This document shows positions 44,786 through 55,107 of a stretch of 64,000 bases of DNA, in pieces (position 1 is the stretch's first letter; each line of letters opens with the position of its first letter). The translations under genes and the position numbers were made by a program. This stretch comes from Limnephilus marmoratus (taxonomy: Eukaryota > Arthropoda > Insecta > Trichoptera > Limnephilidae), in contig OU862928.1 in the NCBI GenBank assembly GCA_917880885.1, positions 40,846,962-40,910,961 of the forward strand. Reading direction: 5' to 3'. The notes below the pieces were generated by a model. That model did not search any database. It was not told the DNA's origin and saw only the letters and a list, made by a program, of their open reading frames with translations.

Positions 44786-45165
44786 AATTCGTAATACGAT
44801 AGCATTTTTTGGATGCAACGTACCTAAGTATACGTAATATTTTAGTTCAAGAATTTCCCCTAGATTTGAAACACTAATAAAAAACGTACCAGACGTGAGA
44901 AAATTTCAGAAGCCATTTGCCATATTCTGCATTGAAACCAGAACTGAACGGAATTAATAATTATAACTGCTTTTGGAGTATTGTTTATTTCCCACGTAGT
45001 ATCTACTGACTATAATTACATGTCCCGCAATGACAGCTAAAACAACGAATCTGTATAACCTTAAAAAATACCCAAATTTATTAAAGTTGCTCATATAAAA
45101 TGAGGTAGATAAAATACGTCATCCTTTCGAAGTGTGTATTGTTTATCAATTTTATACTTAATATT
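44786..45165. other. Unassigned stretch
   Basis: No supported feature. Confidence 0.35.
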
Positions 45166-45568
45166 TAATTGGGGGGGCGGGTTAGGGCACCATCGTCCAG
45201 GGAACCATTTATCGGATAACCAACACCTCTGCCATAGGTCACTCAAAGTGGTTTACTACGTTTGGTGTCTTATGGCTTATATTTGGTGCCCATTTTCATC
45301 GTGTGACGTGCGTCCAGGTCCGGTCCAAACCAGAGACCGGTTTGAAGAGACCCTTTGACCTCTATCGATCCTTCGTCTTGCAGCGCAGCGGGAGGAATAG
45401 ATTTACACGTCCGTTACTCCTGGACATACTATATCCCCAATAAACCCTCGTACCTTTTTTCCTCCCAGAACTTCCTCTCCTTCCTTTCCTTAAAAACGCC
45501 CTCCGCACATCATCTCCAAAGATGACATAGGCCTTGAGGGAAATTACTTTCTTCGGGGCCTCCTGTGT
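45166..45568 (+). mobile_element. Family A element
   Basis: Head GGGGGGCGGGTTAGGGCACC, CACCTCTGCCATAGGTCACT, a small deletion in the centre, TAGATTTACACGTCCGTTAC, then hairpin TGAGGGAAATTACTTTCTTC. Confidence 0.8.
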
Positions 45569-45586
45569 TTTTTTAAATTATTTTTT

Positions 45587-45820
45587 GAACTAAAACTTCT
45601 TTACGCACGCTTGACTTGGGGAGTAAGCTGGTGAATGCGTGACGAGAGCGTTACGAAAGTGTGATCGGGCGAGGCGAACGGTCGGGCCTTTAAGCACGCT
45701 TGAGTTGGGGAGTAAGCTGGTGAATGCGTGACGAAAGTGTGATCGGACTAGGCGAACGGTCGGGCGAGGCGAACGGAAGTTGAGAGGGAGATGTAAGTTA
45801 ATGAAGTTTTACTTTAGTCG
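45587..45820. mobile_element. Family H MITE with internal tandem repeat
   Basis: Imperfect inverted ends: ACTAAAACTTCTTTACGC against ACTAAAGTAAAACTTCATTA. The interior holds two ~89-bp direct repeats, starting GCACGCTTGACTTGGGGAGT near 45605 and GCACGCTTGAGTTGGGGAGT near 45694. It is CpG-rich compared with its surroundings (GGCGAACGGTCGGGC). A fragment of the left end is at 17406. Confidence 0.65.
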
Positions 45821-45839
45821 TGTAAGCACACTAGTTGTT

Positions 45840-45995
45840 TTTTATTTGAATACCGCATAAGAGTCCCAAACTGCTCTCAACCACCTGAGACTGTGGCTTA
45901 CCCAATTGTGGTATGTTGTGAGGCTGAAGGTATTGGGGAGGGGGAAGAGATGGGGAGAGAAAGACGGGCAAGTACCTGGTCATCCAAATCCAGTT
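45840..45995 (-). mobile_element. SINE B 3' half
   Basis: TGAATACCGCATAAGAGTCC, CCCAATTGTGGTATGTTGTG and AAGTACCTGGTCATCCAAAT. The body ends abruptly and no head is present. Confidence 0.75.
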
Positions 45996-46278
45996 TAATT
46001 TGTAACTTAAATTATGGATTTCTCATTGATATTATGTGAATTTGGTCGCTTGTGTGAAGAACCGTAAACTGTGAGATATGATTCTCCGGTAAGTATCTAC
46101 ACTTTAATTTATTCGTTCCAATTATAGAAAAGATACCAACGTGAATAATATTTATTGTGCAACAGACGAAATTTAACCTTGCCTATTGTTTTGTTAACTT
46201 CGTTAATCAATCATTCGAGAAAACGTATTGTGAATTGTACAAGAATTTAGGCGTATTCAATATTTAAAGAAACTTAAA

Positions 46279-47220
46279 GTATAAGTAAATCATTGAAAAT
46301 GATTGGATTCATCCTTAGAATATCAAAACCATTTAAATACCCCCAATCCATTATAACCTTGTACAACTCGTTGGTCAGAAGTAATTTGGAATATGGGAGT
46401 GTTATCTGGAATCCACATTATTTAAAATATTCTAAAACAATTGAATCTGTGCAAAAAAAATTCCTAAGACTGCTATCATTTAAACTTGGATTTAATGCCA
46501 TACTCCAATCCTATGAGGAACGATTACAACACTTTAATTTTACAACATTGGAAAAAAGAAGACAATTTGCTGACTTAATATGTTTATATAAAATTATTCA
46601 TGATAAACTTTTAACCACTCATTGTCTGAGCAACATACATATTAAAGTTCCTAATAGACGTAACTTAAGAAGTCAAAATATATTCCATATTGAAATATTT
46701 AATAACAATATTGCATACTTCAATCCACTGTCTCGAATGTGTCGTTTGTACAACACAATTGAATGTGACCTTATTGATATCTTCGCAAACAGTCTCGAAT
46801 ATTTTAAAAAACAAATTAAAAATCTTCTACCATGATATGTCATGGAAGAAGATTTTTAATTATTGTTAATTGATGATATGTCAGGATTAATGATATGTCA
46901 CGATTGTTAATTGCTTTATTATTATGTCTTTTCTTTATTTTAACTTTATTATCCTTTCCAGAAACGTTTCTTTCTCTGTACACTTACCATGTTTTAAATT
47001 TCATGTCTTATATTTCTTTTTTATTATTATTATTATTTCTGTTTTCTTTTCACTACTAGCATCTCCGTCTAGCAACAACTAAACCTTAATTACGCATGCT
47101 GTGAACATTTCTAATTGGAGTGTTAATATCAGTTCATATTCCAACGTAATAATATTAATGCAATAATTTGTTAACACTCTGTAAATGTTTCAAACAATAA
47201 ATAAATAAATAAATAAATTA
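46279..47220 (+). pseudogene. LINE Q, 5'-truncated
   Basis: The frame runs to the stop at 46833: SKSLKMIGFILRISKPF, LYNSLVRSNLEYGSVIWNPH, SVQKKFLRLLSFKLGFN, EKRRQFADLICLYKIIHDKL and later SRMCRLYNTI. It is the same region of LINE Q as 38200-39070, diverged enough to be another subfamily. The 3' untranslated part ends CTCTGTAAATGTTTCAAACA and an AAAT microsatellite (47198-47220); it lacks the GCCC/GGGC hairpin of the other copies. A strong palindrome straddles the stop (46815-46860). Confidence 0.85.
46815..46860. repeat. 46-bp palindrome across the LINE Q stop codon
   Basis: Arms ATTAAAAATCTTCT/CCATGA and TCATGG/AGAAGATTTTTAAT pair at 20 of 21 positions around TATG. TGATATGTCA recurs three more times in the next 60 bp. 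In RNA it would be a long hairpin. Confidence 0.9.
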
Positions 47221-47357
47221 AAGAGATTATTTTAATTAATTTTGAGACGCACGGCAATTAAAACAGTGTTGTGAATAAAATTGAATGTAATTTAACAAAG
47301 AATTTGCCAAGATCATTGTTTTCTATTTACTGTTAGTTAGACATATTTTATAATCAA

Positions 47358-48138
47358 AATATGTGATTTGTATTATAGAGAATTCATTTAAAATTGTAAA
47401 ATACATTTTGCTGAATCAAATGTGGAGTTACTCGGGGATTAATATTAGGACTACTACTGTTCCAAGTCGAAATAAATTATATGTTTTACCTAAAACGGAG
47501 AAATTTCCTTATATGCAGATGACACCGCAATTTTCTTATAAATATCAAATGATCAAATAACGTGATTCGTATTATAGAGAAATCATTTAAGATCATAAAA
47601 TACATTTTTCTGAATCAAATGTGGTTAAGTTACTCAGGGATTAACATTAGGACCACTACTGTTCCAAGTCGAAATAAATTATATGTTTTAGCTAAAACGG
47701 TGAAATCTTCTTATATGCAGATGACACAGCAGTTTTCTTATAAATATCAAATTATCAAATAACGTCATTCGTATTATAGAAAAACATAAGATCGTAAAAT
47801 ACATTTTGCTGAATCAAATGTGGAGTTACTCGGGGATTTACATTAGGACCACTACAGTTCCAAGTCGAAATAAGTTATATGTTTTACCTAAAACGGTGAA
47901 ATATTCTTATATGCAGATGACACCGCAATTTCCTTATAAATATCAAATTATCAAATAACATGATTCGTATTATAGAGAAATCATTTAAGATCATAAAATA
48001 CATTTTGATGAATCAAATTTGGAGTTACTCAGGGATTAATATTAGGACCAGTACTGTTCCAAGTCGAAATAAATTATATGTTTTACCTAAAACGGTGAAA
48101 TATTCTTATATACAGATGACACCGCAATATTTATTGGA
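47358..48138 (+). repeat. ~199-bp tandem array made from an RT core, four units
   Basis: Units begin near 47363, 47562, 47761 and 47960. Each contains, in one frame, GLILGPLLFQVEINYMF and, in a shifted frame, GEIFLYADDTAIF (with small changes), the block leading to the catalytic YADD motif of reverse transcriptase. All four show the same frameshift between the two blocks, so the RT was already broken before amplification. Third-frame open stretches of ~65 codons per unit are not genes. Confidence 0.85.
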
Positions 48139-48193
48139 AAAACGTGGATATATGAGTAAACCAAACATAGAAAGAGTACACAAATTTAATATA

Positions 48194-48200
48194 ACTTACC
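48194..48200 (-). other. Splice donor
   Basis: Minus-strand sequence G/GTAAGT, a full consensus donor, at the end of the serine-rich exon. The RT-core array lies within the first ~850 bp of the presumed intron. Confidence 0.6.
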
Positions 48201-48913
48201 CGAATAAATGGATTTTTCTTTGGCAACAGATCATGGGGCAAACTAGACATGTCCCCGGCAAAAGTCTTCAGCTCTCTCCTGATCACCCCCCTCGGTTCCT
48301 CTCTTCTCGCCTTATCTTCAGAACTGGGGGTGGGACTGTTAGACTTCTCTAACTCCTCCCCATTGGAGTTCAAATCACCAGATATCCTCGACTCGTTCCT
48401 CGAACTCGGTGACAGACTTCTCGAGGGTGGCGACATGTCCCTAGACTCGTCTCTAGAACTGGGCGACATACTCCTAGACAATTCTGACACGTTCCTCGTG
48501 CTGTCAGAATGCCTCGACAAATCGTCAGACCTCGTCGAAAACTCATCACGCGAATCGTCATAGGTATGCGATACTTTGACAATATTTATAGAATCGATCG
48601 ATTTTCCCGGACACGACGAAGGACTCCTAGAATTGATCGACAACTTATCTGAACTCGACGACCCGTTATCGAAACTCAGCGAAATTTTCTCAGAACTCGG
48701 CGACAGCTCAGGATTGATGTACACTTTGTTTAAAAACGGCGACTGATTAAAAGAATTGATAGACACGCGCGTCGGGGACATTGGCGAATTGATGTAAATT
48801 TTACCGGTGTTTGACGACAAACTGTCGGAAGTGATGGACACTTTACCCGAAATTGGCGACATGTTTAAACAATCTCTTTCCATTTCTAAAAAGTTGAATT
48901 TTGCTTCACCCAT
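48200..48913 (-). CDS. Serine-rich protein, first recognisable exon (host gene candidate)
   Basis: From ATG at 48913 (context ATAATGG, favourable) 238 codons are open, and the exon ends exactly in phase 0 at a strong donor, CGG/GTAAGT (GT at 48199-48198). Beyond the donor the frame reads into an ordinary intron-like tail. The protein starts MGEAKFNFLEMERDCLNMSP. Residues ~17-110 form loose repeats around S/I-N-S and SP (GKVSI, GKIYINSPMSP, KVYINPELSP, EKISLSF). Residues ~115-185 are Arg/Ser/Asp-rich with SMSPSS, RSLSPSS and RDESRDMSPP, suitable for proline-directed kinases. The end, RGVIRRELKTFAGDMSSLPH then DLLPKKNPFIR, looks more ordered. No membrane segment or signal peptide is seen. I do not recognise the family, and later exons are not found in the window. 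It is the only long frame not explained by a mobile element. Confidence 0.6.
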
Positions 48914-49444
48914 TATCACTGCACATTATTTTTATACAAAACTTTGCGAATATTCACTTATTATATCTATGGTTGAGAAAATATCATAGATAAAACAATA
49001 GATAGGTAAGTCACTTTTTGTATTAGAAAATGCGCGGTATTTATTTACTTTGTAGATAACATCACTCCGTCTTATCTGAAATCAGAGAAAAATATAATAT
49101 ATTAGAGAAATATTAATAAAGCCCAAGTTGTGAAAAATCGAGCAGAATTTAATTTAGTAACCTTGGATAATGTAATTGCATTTATCTTGTTGTGAAATGT
49201 ATGTTTTGTGAAATCAAATGTAAAGTTGGTTGTCGAGTGCAGAACGTCCAGAGTTTGCGAGGCATATTTTGAAACTGAGTCTCAGGTATACAAATAATGG
49301 TTACAAAGGTGAAACAGAAAACATTATCACCATTGTTAGCATTATTGACCATTATTATAAGCAAATCATTTCTGAAAGAAGATTAAGTTATTATAGTTAG
49401 TATAGGTAGGCAATGTGACATATTTAGAACATGATGGAGTTTTT
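48914..49444. other. Region upstream of the serine-rich exon
   Basis: Minus strand just before the ATG has TTTTGTATAAAAATAATG and TGCAG. GTATAAAA lies only ~17 bp from the ATG, too close to direct its transcription in the usual way; TGCAG could instead be a splice acceptor, making 48913 part of exon 2. Nothing else supported. Confidence 0.3.
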
Positions 49445-49850
49445 TTGACTCCAGGTACTAATATCTACAGTCTGTATGTTTGACGAATATCTACAGCTCA
49501 TATGTTGAACTAATATCTACGAACTTCAGAGTGTTGACTAATATCTACAGAGCGTAGGTTGGACTAATCAGCTAAATGTATCCAATAGTCCGATATTAGG
49601 GATTTTTACATACATACTTACATCATTAAGTTTTTTAAACTGCATACGCAATATTACGTTATTCCAATATGCTATACATAATTGCAAATCCAACCTCTGA
49701 CAGTACTGTAGATATTCGTCAACACTTTGGTTCTCATAGATATTAATCAACATTTTGAGCTGTAGATATTCATCAACACTTTGATTCCCATAGATATTAG
49801 TTCGATTTTTTCAGTTTTTGGAATTCCTGTAGATATTAGTAGACGCCTCC
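49445..49850. repeat. Inverted clusters of a TAATATCTAC word
   Basis: Plus-strand AATATCTACAG-type words occur four times at 49457-49545; the reverse complement (TAGATATTNRTCAACA) occurs five times at 49686-49840. The two clusters face each other around ~120 bp. A degenerate foldback or decayed short tandem arrays. Confidence 0.65.
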
Positions 49851-49854
49851 GTTT

Positions 49855-49935
49855 TTTTATCAGGTATTTAGGTCCTTCAGACCAGAGGTGGTTGCTAAAA
49901 TCGACACAGGATTTATCGCACTTGTTTTCGATCGA
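49855..49935 (-). pseudogene. LINE T-like scrap
   Basis: Minus strand reads CVDFSNHLWSEGPKYLIKK, similar to VEFGSHLWSGAPKYLKNTL of LINE T. Only ~25 codons. Downstream at 50104-50130 there is a palindrome TCGATCGAAAA/TTTTTCGATCGA. Confidence 0.6.
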
Positions 49936-50202
49936 TGCAGATTTTATCGGTAACTTGCCATCATTCCCGACCATCACTGAAGATCGCCAACGAACAAACA
50001 ACAGTTCACAACGACTAAGCCTTCTTAATTCATTCGACGTGAGCTGTTGTTCGTACGTTAGGGATCTGCAGTCGTGCTCGGGAACGATCACAATTTATCG
50101 ACATCGATCGAAAAGTACTTTTTCGATCGATTGAACTAGGTACCCTGGGACAGCCGTTTATTTTTTAAATTAACTTTATGCAGGGAGTACAGAACTTTTC
50201 AA

Positions 50203-50508
50203 TTTTGGAGGCGGGTATATGAACCACCGCCCCAGGAATTATTTATTAGAAAACCAACACCGTCGCCTCAAGTAGTTTAAACGTTTGGTGACTTAGCACA
50301 GGTGTCCGGGTTCACGGGGTGAGGTTTGTCCAAGTCCGGATGTGTCTGCCCACTAACTACATGGCAGGCCGGATCGGGGGACCTTTTGATTTCCAGCAGG
50401 ACCCTTTCGACCCATCGCTAGCACCGCAATAGGAGGAATGTATTCATACATCCGTAATTCCTTGACAAGGTGACCCCCAGATTCCTACCCACCCGTCATA
50501 CCTTTTTT
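50203..50508 (+). mobile_element. Family A element, 3'-truncated
   Basis: Head GGAGGCGGGTATATGAACCA, the GTTTGGTGACTTAGCA block, ACATGGCAGGCCGGATCGGG, the ATTCATACATCCGTAATTCC block, and CCCAGATTCCTACCCACCC, then breaks off before the hairpin. Confidence 0.8.
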
Positions 50509-50514
50509 AATTGA

Positions 50515-51155
50515 AACTCGATGAAACGAAAAATAGCCACACTAAAAAGAGACAAACACATACATCTATACGATTTAGCTTGCCAGAGAATTGTAATTGG
50601 TCTCCTCTTTGTGCGGTGCTTCGTAGTCTTTTTTTATTATTTTTTATATGAATACCGCACAAGAGTCTCAACTGCTCCCGTCTGAAGCCAGTGAGACTAT
50701 GGCGTCCCCAATCAGGGTATGTTGTGAGGCTGAAGGTAGTGGGGAGGGGAAGGAGATAGGGAAGAGGAAGGTGGGAAAGTACCTGGCTATTCAGATCTGG
50801 TCACCAAACACGGCTAATGCCATTTCAAGCAACGTTTCAATTCTGAATGGTGGTCTTACACCAGGGCGATACTGAGAGTATCTTCTGGAACGTGCCGCAA
50901 ATATACTACATATTATTTTAAATGAATAAATTGTGAAATAACACAAATTTATCAAATAAAATTTATTTGCCACGCCGGGATTCGATCCCGCGACCTTCGG
51001 TGTGCCAGTCGAGAGCCTTACCGTTGGACTATGCCGGCCGTCGGCCTACCTGTCTCCTCTTTGTACGTTGCTTCGTAGCTTCCCTACTCCTGTCTCTTTT
51101 AATTTTCTGAAGGTTTCACTTCTATCGCGTGTGAATTGCACACTCTGTTTTTTTC
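50515..51155 (-). repeat. Dispersed repeat O interrupted by SINE B
   Basis: Minus strand 51155-51046 has ACACGCGATAGAAGTGAAAC, GGAAGCTACGAAGCAACGTA and AAAGAGGAGACAGGTAGG; 50640-50515 continues with TACGAAGCACCGCACAAAGA and GATGTATGTGTTTGT. The uninterrupted order is at 55585-55775. The repeat contains a ~38-bp internal duplication (GAAGC.CC.CACAAAGAGGAG), and B sits between its two units. Confidence 0.7.
50645..51043 (-). mobile_element. SINE B, full length
   Basis: Minus strand: head 51040-50969 with CATAGTCCAACGGTAAGGCT and the B box GGGATCGAATCCCGG; linker AATAAATTTTATTTGATAAA; body; CCAGACGGGAGCAG-type 3' region (here TTCAGACGGG); ends in AT-rich DNA at 50645. Same architecture as 9327. 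Nested inside repeat O. Confidence 0.85.
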
Positions 51156-51157
51156 TT

Positions 51158-51248
51158 TCCAGAACTTTCACCCCTTAATTTTCAAAAAAAAATCCCTCCA
51201 CACAGCATTTCTAAATGTGCCATAGGCCTCGAGGAGAATTATTTTCCT
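51158..51248 (+). mobile_element. A/LINE T 3'-end fragment
   Basis: CCTCCACACAGCATTTCTAA and the hairpin CTCGAGGAGAATTATTTTCCTCG. Here the stem reads CGAGGA/TCCTCG instead of TGAGGA/TCCTCA, so one base pair is changed on both sides. Confidence 0.7.
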
Positions 51249-51744
51249 CGAATCGTGGTAAAAATTAAAACAAAAAACGATTTATTTACAGGTTTTAACC
51301 GTTAACTTTAACGGAGCATTGACTGATAAATTTTTGTCTTTATTAAAAAAATGATGTTTTGAATTATCAATTAACAACTTCCCGTATAACTTGTTTTAAC
51401 AGGTCTATTCGCATAAATAGCAATGAGGGTCGTAAACCAATCATTTCTACTTTTATAATTATTATAATTAATAGCATTCTACACGCGATCATATTTACTA
51501 GTGATGGACAATAACTTAGACACCATTTTTGAAACGATCTATTAAAATGTCGACGGTTAAATCGAAATGTTAAAAATTCAAGTTTTTTTTTAGTAAGGGG
51601 AAATGGAAACTTTTGAAATATTGATTTATGACAGAAAACATTTTTTTAATAAATTACACAGATATTATCTTCTCAATAATTATTTGGAAACTAAGATATC
51701 TTGTATTGTATATATGAAATTGAAAATAAAAAATCATGTTTTTG
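51249..51744. other. Unassigned AT-rich stretch
   Basis: No supported feature. Confidence 0.35.
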
Positions 51745-51848
51745 ATTTCCCTCTGGGAAGATGCGGTGTGGATGGTTTTTTATGAGAGGAAGTTCTGGGA
51801 AGGAAAAAGGTAAGATAGTAGGGTAGTAATCTGGGAGTCAGTGTGTTC
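51745..51848 (-). mobile_element. Family A fragment cut by element V
   Basis: CCTCTGGGAAGATGCGGTGT, AGGAAGTTCTGGGAAGGAAA and CTGGGAGTCAGTGTGTTC match the A body. Element V begins directly after; the rest of A is not found on the far side. Confidence 0.7.
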
Positions 51849-51849
51849 T

Positions 51850-52570
51850 TTAAGAGCGTTTAACCAGCCAGCGGACGAAAATCCACATTTCGTCGAAAGT
51901 TGTTCTTCCGATCGTGCAGGGCGGTTACAATGAGAAAGATTGATTATTCTCCGTACCAGCTTTTTAAAATTATAACTCAATATCGAATTTATTTCAATCC
52001 AAATTAGCTTTAATTTATACCTTCATCCAAAAATGCTGAAAGGCGTGATGATAAAACTATTAAAATAGTGTACTTTTTGTAGTTATTTTTTGATTATAAG
52101 TATTTATCATTTTTCAATAATGTCTAAATTTAATAAGAATGTTAAAAAAATCTGAAATATATTAGTTTGTAAGTGCGCAAATAAATACACAAATGGACCA
52201 ATTTTCGTCAAGAAACACATGTACGTACATATTTTTTAATGATTTTATTGAAACTAAAATTAAAATTCTAATACATAACTTTGCTAGATAATGTATTGAT
52301 TTATTTTACTGCATGATTACATTATTTGAAATGGGTGTGGTATAATACGAAAACTTTTTTGAAAATTTAACAAATCTGCCAACGACCTATGGAATAACCT
52401 TATTATACTAAAAATTTAAAAAAAATCAAAAAATTTATTACATAACTATGCTAGATAAAAGAACAATCTTTCGAAATCCATTTATAATTTTTTGTGGAAA
52501 AGAGTCAATACGTCTAAAAACTTTTTTGAAAATGACGTATTTCCGGCTTTCTCTGGTAATGCCCTCTTAA
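51850..52570 (+). mobile_element. Element V, copy 2
   Basis: Perfect TTAA on both sides (51850-51853, 52567-52570) and the inverted ends described for 27072. The interior is nearly collinear with that copy over its whole length, including a GTGCGCAAATAAATACACAA block. Confidence 0.9.
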
Positions 52571-52999
52571 GAGCAAAACGTTCAAACAGTGAGCTCTGGA
52601 ATCATGAAAAATTCACAGGTTTTTTCTAACCTGAGTTTAAAGTTTCAGAAAAACTAAATTTATTATCGTGAATGATTTTTAGGTCATTGTGCCTTGTTGT
52701 TTGTGTAGATTATGGTGACGTATGTGTTTATGTATGTAAAAGCGATGGATTCAAACGATTCTCAAACGATATTACAAAAACTCTTACGAAACTGTCAACC
52801 CTGTCACACATTGAGAAAGACATTTTGCAAACCAGCGATTCAAAATTCAATTTTCGGATAAACTCTTGAAATTAATGCATTTAATTAAAATACTCACCTA
52901 TGATATTCACCCACATCGAATATTTTGATTCTAATCAAGAATTATATGTATGTACTTTAAATAGGCACCAAATATATATATAAAATGAATGTTTCATTG
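52571..52999. other. Unassigned stretch
   Basis: No supported feature; a 65-codon plus frame at 52672 shows no domain. Confidence 0.35.
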
Positions 53000-53332
53000 T
53001 TATTTATGCGTTCCTAAACTATTCATTCGATTGCGACGAAACTTTGGTGATTTGATGAGCGCATGCCCGTGATGGGTTCTATGTGTAATAGTGAGGTCTG
53101 GCGTTATAAAATTATTTCGTATACTATTCATCCGATTGCGATGAAATTTTGGTGAGTTGTTGTGCTCACTTCCAGGAAGAAGCGAAGGGGAAGGCGGAGA
53201 AGGTGGAGGAAAAACGAGGAACAGGAAGAGGATGTGAGAGGGGGAACGGGGACGAATGCGAAAGGACAGGCAGGGTAAAACTATTTCGTCATTTAGTGCC
53301 ATTGCAACGCATGCCGGGACCTCGCTAGTAAA
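53000..53332 (-). mobile_element. Family E element, nearly complete, two tail units
   Basis: Minus strand: CGAGGTCCCGGCATGCGTTG head, GCCACTAAATGACG, CTGCCTGTCCTTTCGC, a ~100-bp pyrimidine-rich middle, then two copies of the tail unit (CACCAAAATTTCATCGCAAT; CACCAAAGTTTCGTCGCAAT) with GACCTCACTATTACACATAG between, ending GTTTAGGAACGCATAA. It is the best model of a normal E element for comparison with 1715. Confidence 0.8.
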
Positions 53333-53607
53333 TTACATGTATAACGTCATTGCCTACATACCTACAATAAGACAAGTTGAAAATTTACTGAATACAAAGT
53401 CAAGCTTGACCGCTTTCATTAAATTAATGATCATTATAAATTAATGTAATTTAGAAATTTGTGTTTTAATTAATACAATAATTAATAGCAAAACAAAGGT
53501 AGCCGACACTATCACAACAATCAAAGAATTAACACGATTTAGAATTTCAAATTAATAAAATAATCATGATTTTTAATTAACTGTTCGAAAATACTTAGTA
53601 GTATTCT

Positions 53608-53880
53608 AGACTCCCCCTTCCCCCTCCCCCCTCCATACCTGTTACATTCATTTTTCAAACAGCTCGCGTGCCACCTATTAAAGCATAACAATCGAACACT
53701 CGCAGTTTCGCATCATAATATTAGTATAGATTAGAATAATTTTAACTTTCAAAGGAATCTCTAAAATAACCTAAACAAATAACAAAATGACAGTGCACGT
53801 CAAATAATTTTGCTTTTCGTCTGGACAATAAATGTATAATAAATAATTTCATAACGCCAGAGCTTACCAATATATATAGC
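53608..53880 (+). mobile_element. Family E fragments
   Basis: Pyrimidine-rich CCCCCTTCCCCCTCCC, then CAAACAGCTCGCGTGCCACC (53657-53678) and a separate ATAACGCCAGAGCTTACC block at 53851. Intervening ~160 bp are AT-rich. Confidence 0.55.
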
Positions 53881-53889
53881 CTACATTTT

Positions 53890-54104
53890 TTTTATTTATT
53901 TTTTATTATTTCATAAATGATTAAATGTTACATTTTTGGCCATTTTTGACTACCATACTAGGCTATTGCCCGTGTTGTGGTAGTCATACATGTAATATAA
54001 TTTTATATAAACAGATAATAAAATATAAGAAGAGAAAAGAAAAAATAACATATTTAGGGATAAATAAAACTAAAAACAGATAAAAATATAAGAATTTCAA
54101 GTTA
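53890..54104 (-). repeat. Possible LINE tail with hairpin
   Basis: GACTACCA (53948-53955) pairs perfectly with TGGTAGTC (53978-53985), and a TTTA-rich simple run lies at 53888-53920, the layout of a LINE 3' end on the minus strand. No coding part adjoins. Confidence 0.4.
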
Positions 54105-54345
54105 TCTAAGAAATAAAGAAAATTTAAAGAAGATGAAATAAACATTGGTGAGCATTATTCTTCTTGAAATAAAAATAGAAATAAAATAACATGTTTGTAG
54201 TCATTTTTTATATTCGTTCTATGAAAGAAATTGGAAAGAGTGTTAGAGAAAGTAATTTTTTGTTTGATTTTTTTAAAATGCAATATTAAGTTAAAGTAAT
54301 TGATTAATTAAATTTGTAATTTTTAATTAATATTAATATTATTTG
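54105..54345 (+). mobile_element. LINE J 3' untranslated fragment
   Basis: Matches 59685-59905: ATCTAAGAAATAAAGAA, AACATTGGTGAGCATTATTC, TTCTTGAAATAAAAATAGA and GTTAAAGTAATTGATTAATT. No coding portion precedes it. Confidence 0.7.
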
Positions 54346-54360
54346 TTTTTTATTGTAATA

Positions 54361-54597
54361 TTAAGCTCTCATGTGTTGTTTAAAGAAATCTCTTCCCTTT
54401 TCAAATATCCAAAGATTGATACGGGATTTAAAGAGAGATTTAGAATTATGTGACTTTATATCGACACGCAAAGCATTATACATTTTAGGAGCGATATACC
54501 AGAATTGTCGTTGAGCGAAAGAAGTTTGAGTTTTAGGGACCACGCAACCCAGGTTTGCTAAGAAGCGTGTGTGTGCTTGATGTTGCGGGGCCACCAG
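54361..54597 (-). pseudogene. LINE K C-terminal fragment
   Basis: Frame: MAPQHQAHTRFLANLGCVVP, KTQTSFAQRQFWYIAPKMYN, ALRVDIKSHNSKSLFKSRIN and LWIFEKGRDFFKQHMRA, ending with a stop. It aligns well with 60873-61172. It is the extreme C-terminus of a LINE polyprotein. Both K copies break off exactly at the stop codon. Confidence 0.75.
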
Positions 54598-54854
54598 TAG
54601 ATTATTTTATTTTTTACATTACTTGCAAATAATGTAACTTTCTATTAGTGAAAGCATTTTTAAAGTCCATTCAGTATATTTTGCGTGAAAGAGTAACAAA
54701 CATACATCCATACAAACTTTCGCCTTTATAATACTCGTATTAATAGGATTACTGCAAAACCAAAAATCTTACCCTAAAACTGAACGATGAAACAATTAAA
54801 AATGTTTTTTAATAAGAGGACAATTTTTATTTTATTAATCTTAAAAAAATTTCC

Positions 54855-55070
54855 ACCTAGGAGGTCCTGAGGAAAATAATTTCCCTCAAAATCTAAGTCA
54901 TCTTTGGGGATGCTGTGTATCATCTTTGTGGTGCCGTGTGGAGGGTCTTTTTGAGGAAAGGAAGGAGTGAACCTGGGACTTGAAGATAATGTAGGAGGGT
55001 GGAAATCGTTCTATAGCTGAGCTGTTGAACTGAAGAACGAGTCATAGAAAAGACCCGTTATCGTTTGACA
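54855..55070 (-). pseudogene. LINE T 3' end
   Basis: Minus strand: AACGGGTCTTTTCTATGACT, GTTCAACAGCTCAGCTATAG, AACGATTT, TTCCTTTCCTCAAAAAGACC, a duplicated CACACAGCATC-type segment, hairpin TGAGGGAAATTATTTTCCTC. Corresponds to the RTNRFYDSFLSSTARLWNDL end of the T protein plus the shared tail. Confidence 0.75.
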
Positions 55071-55107
55071 GATGCCGTCTGTATACAAACGTAATTACCT
55101 AATGAAA

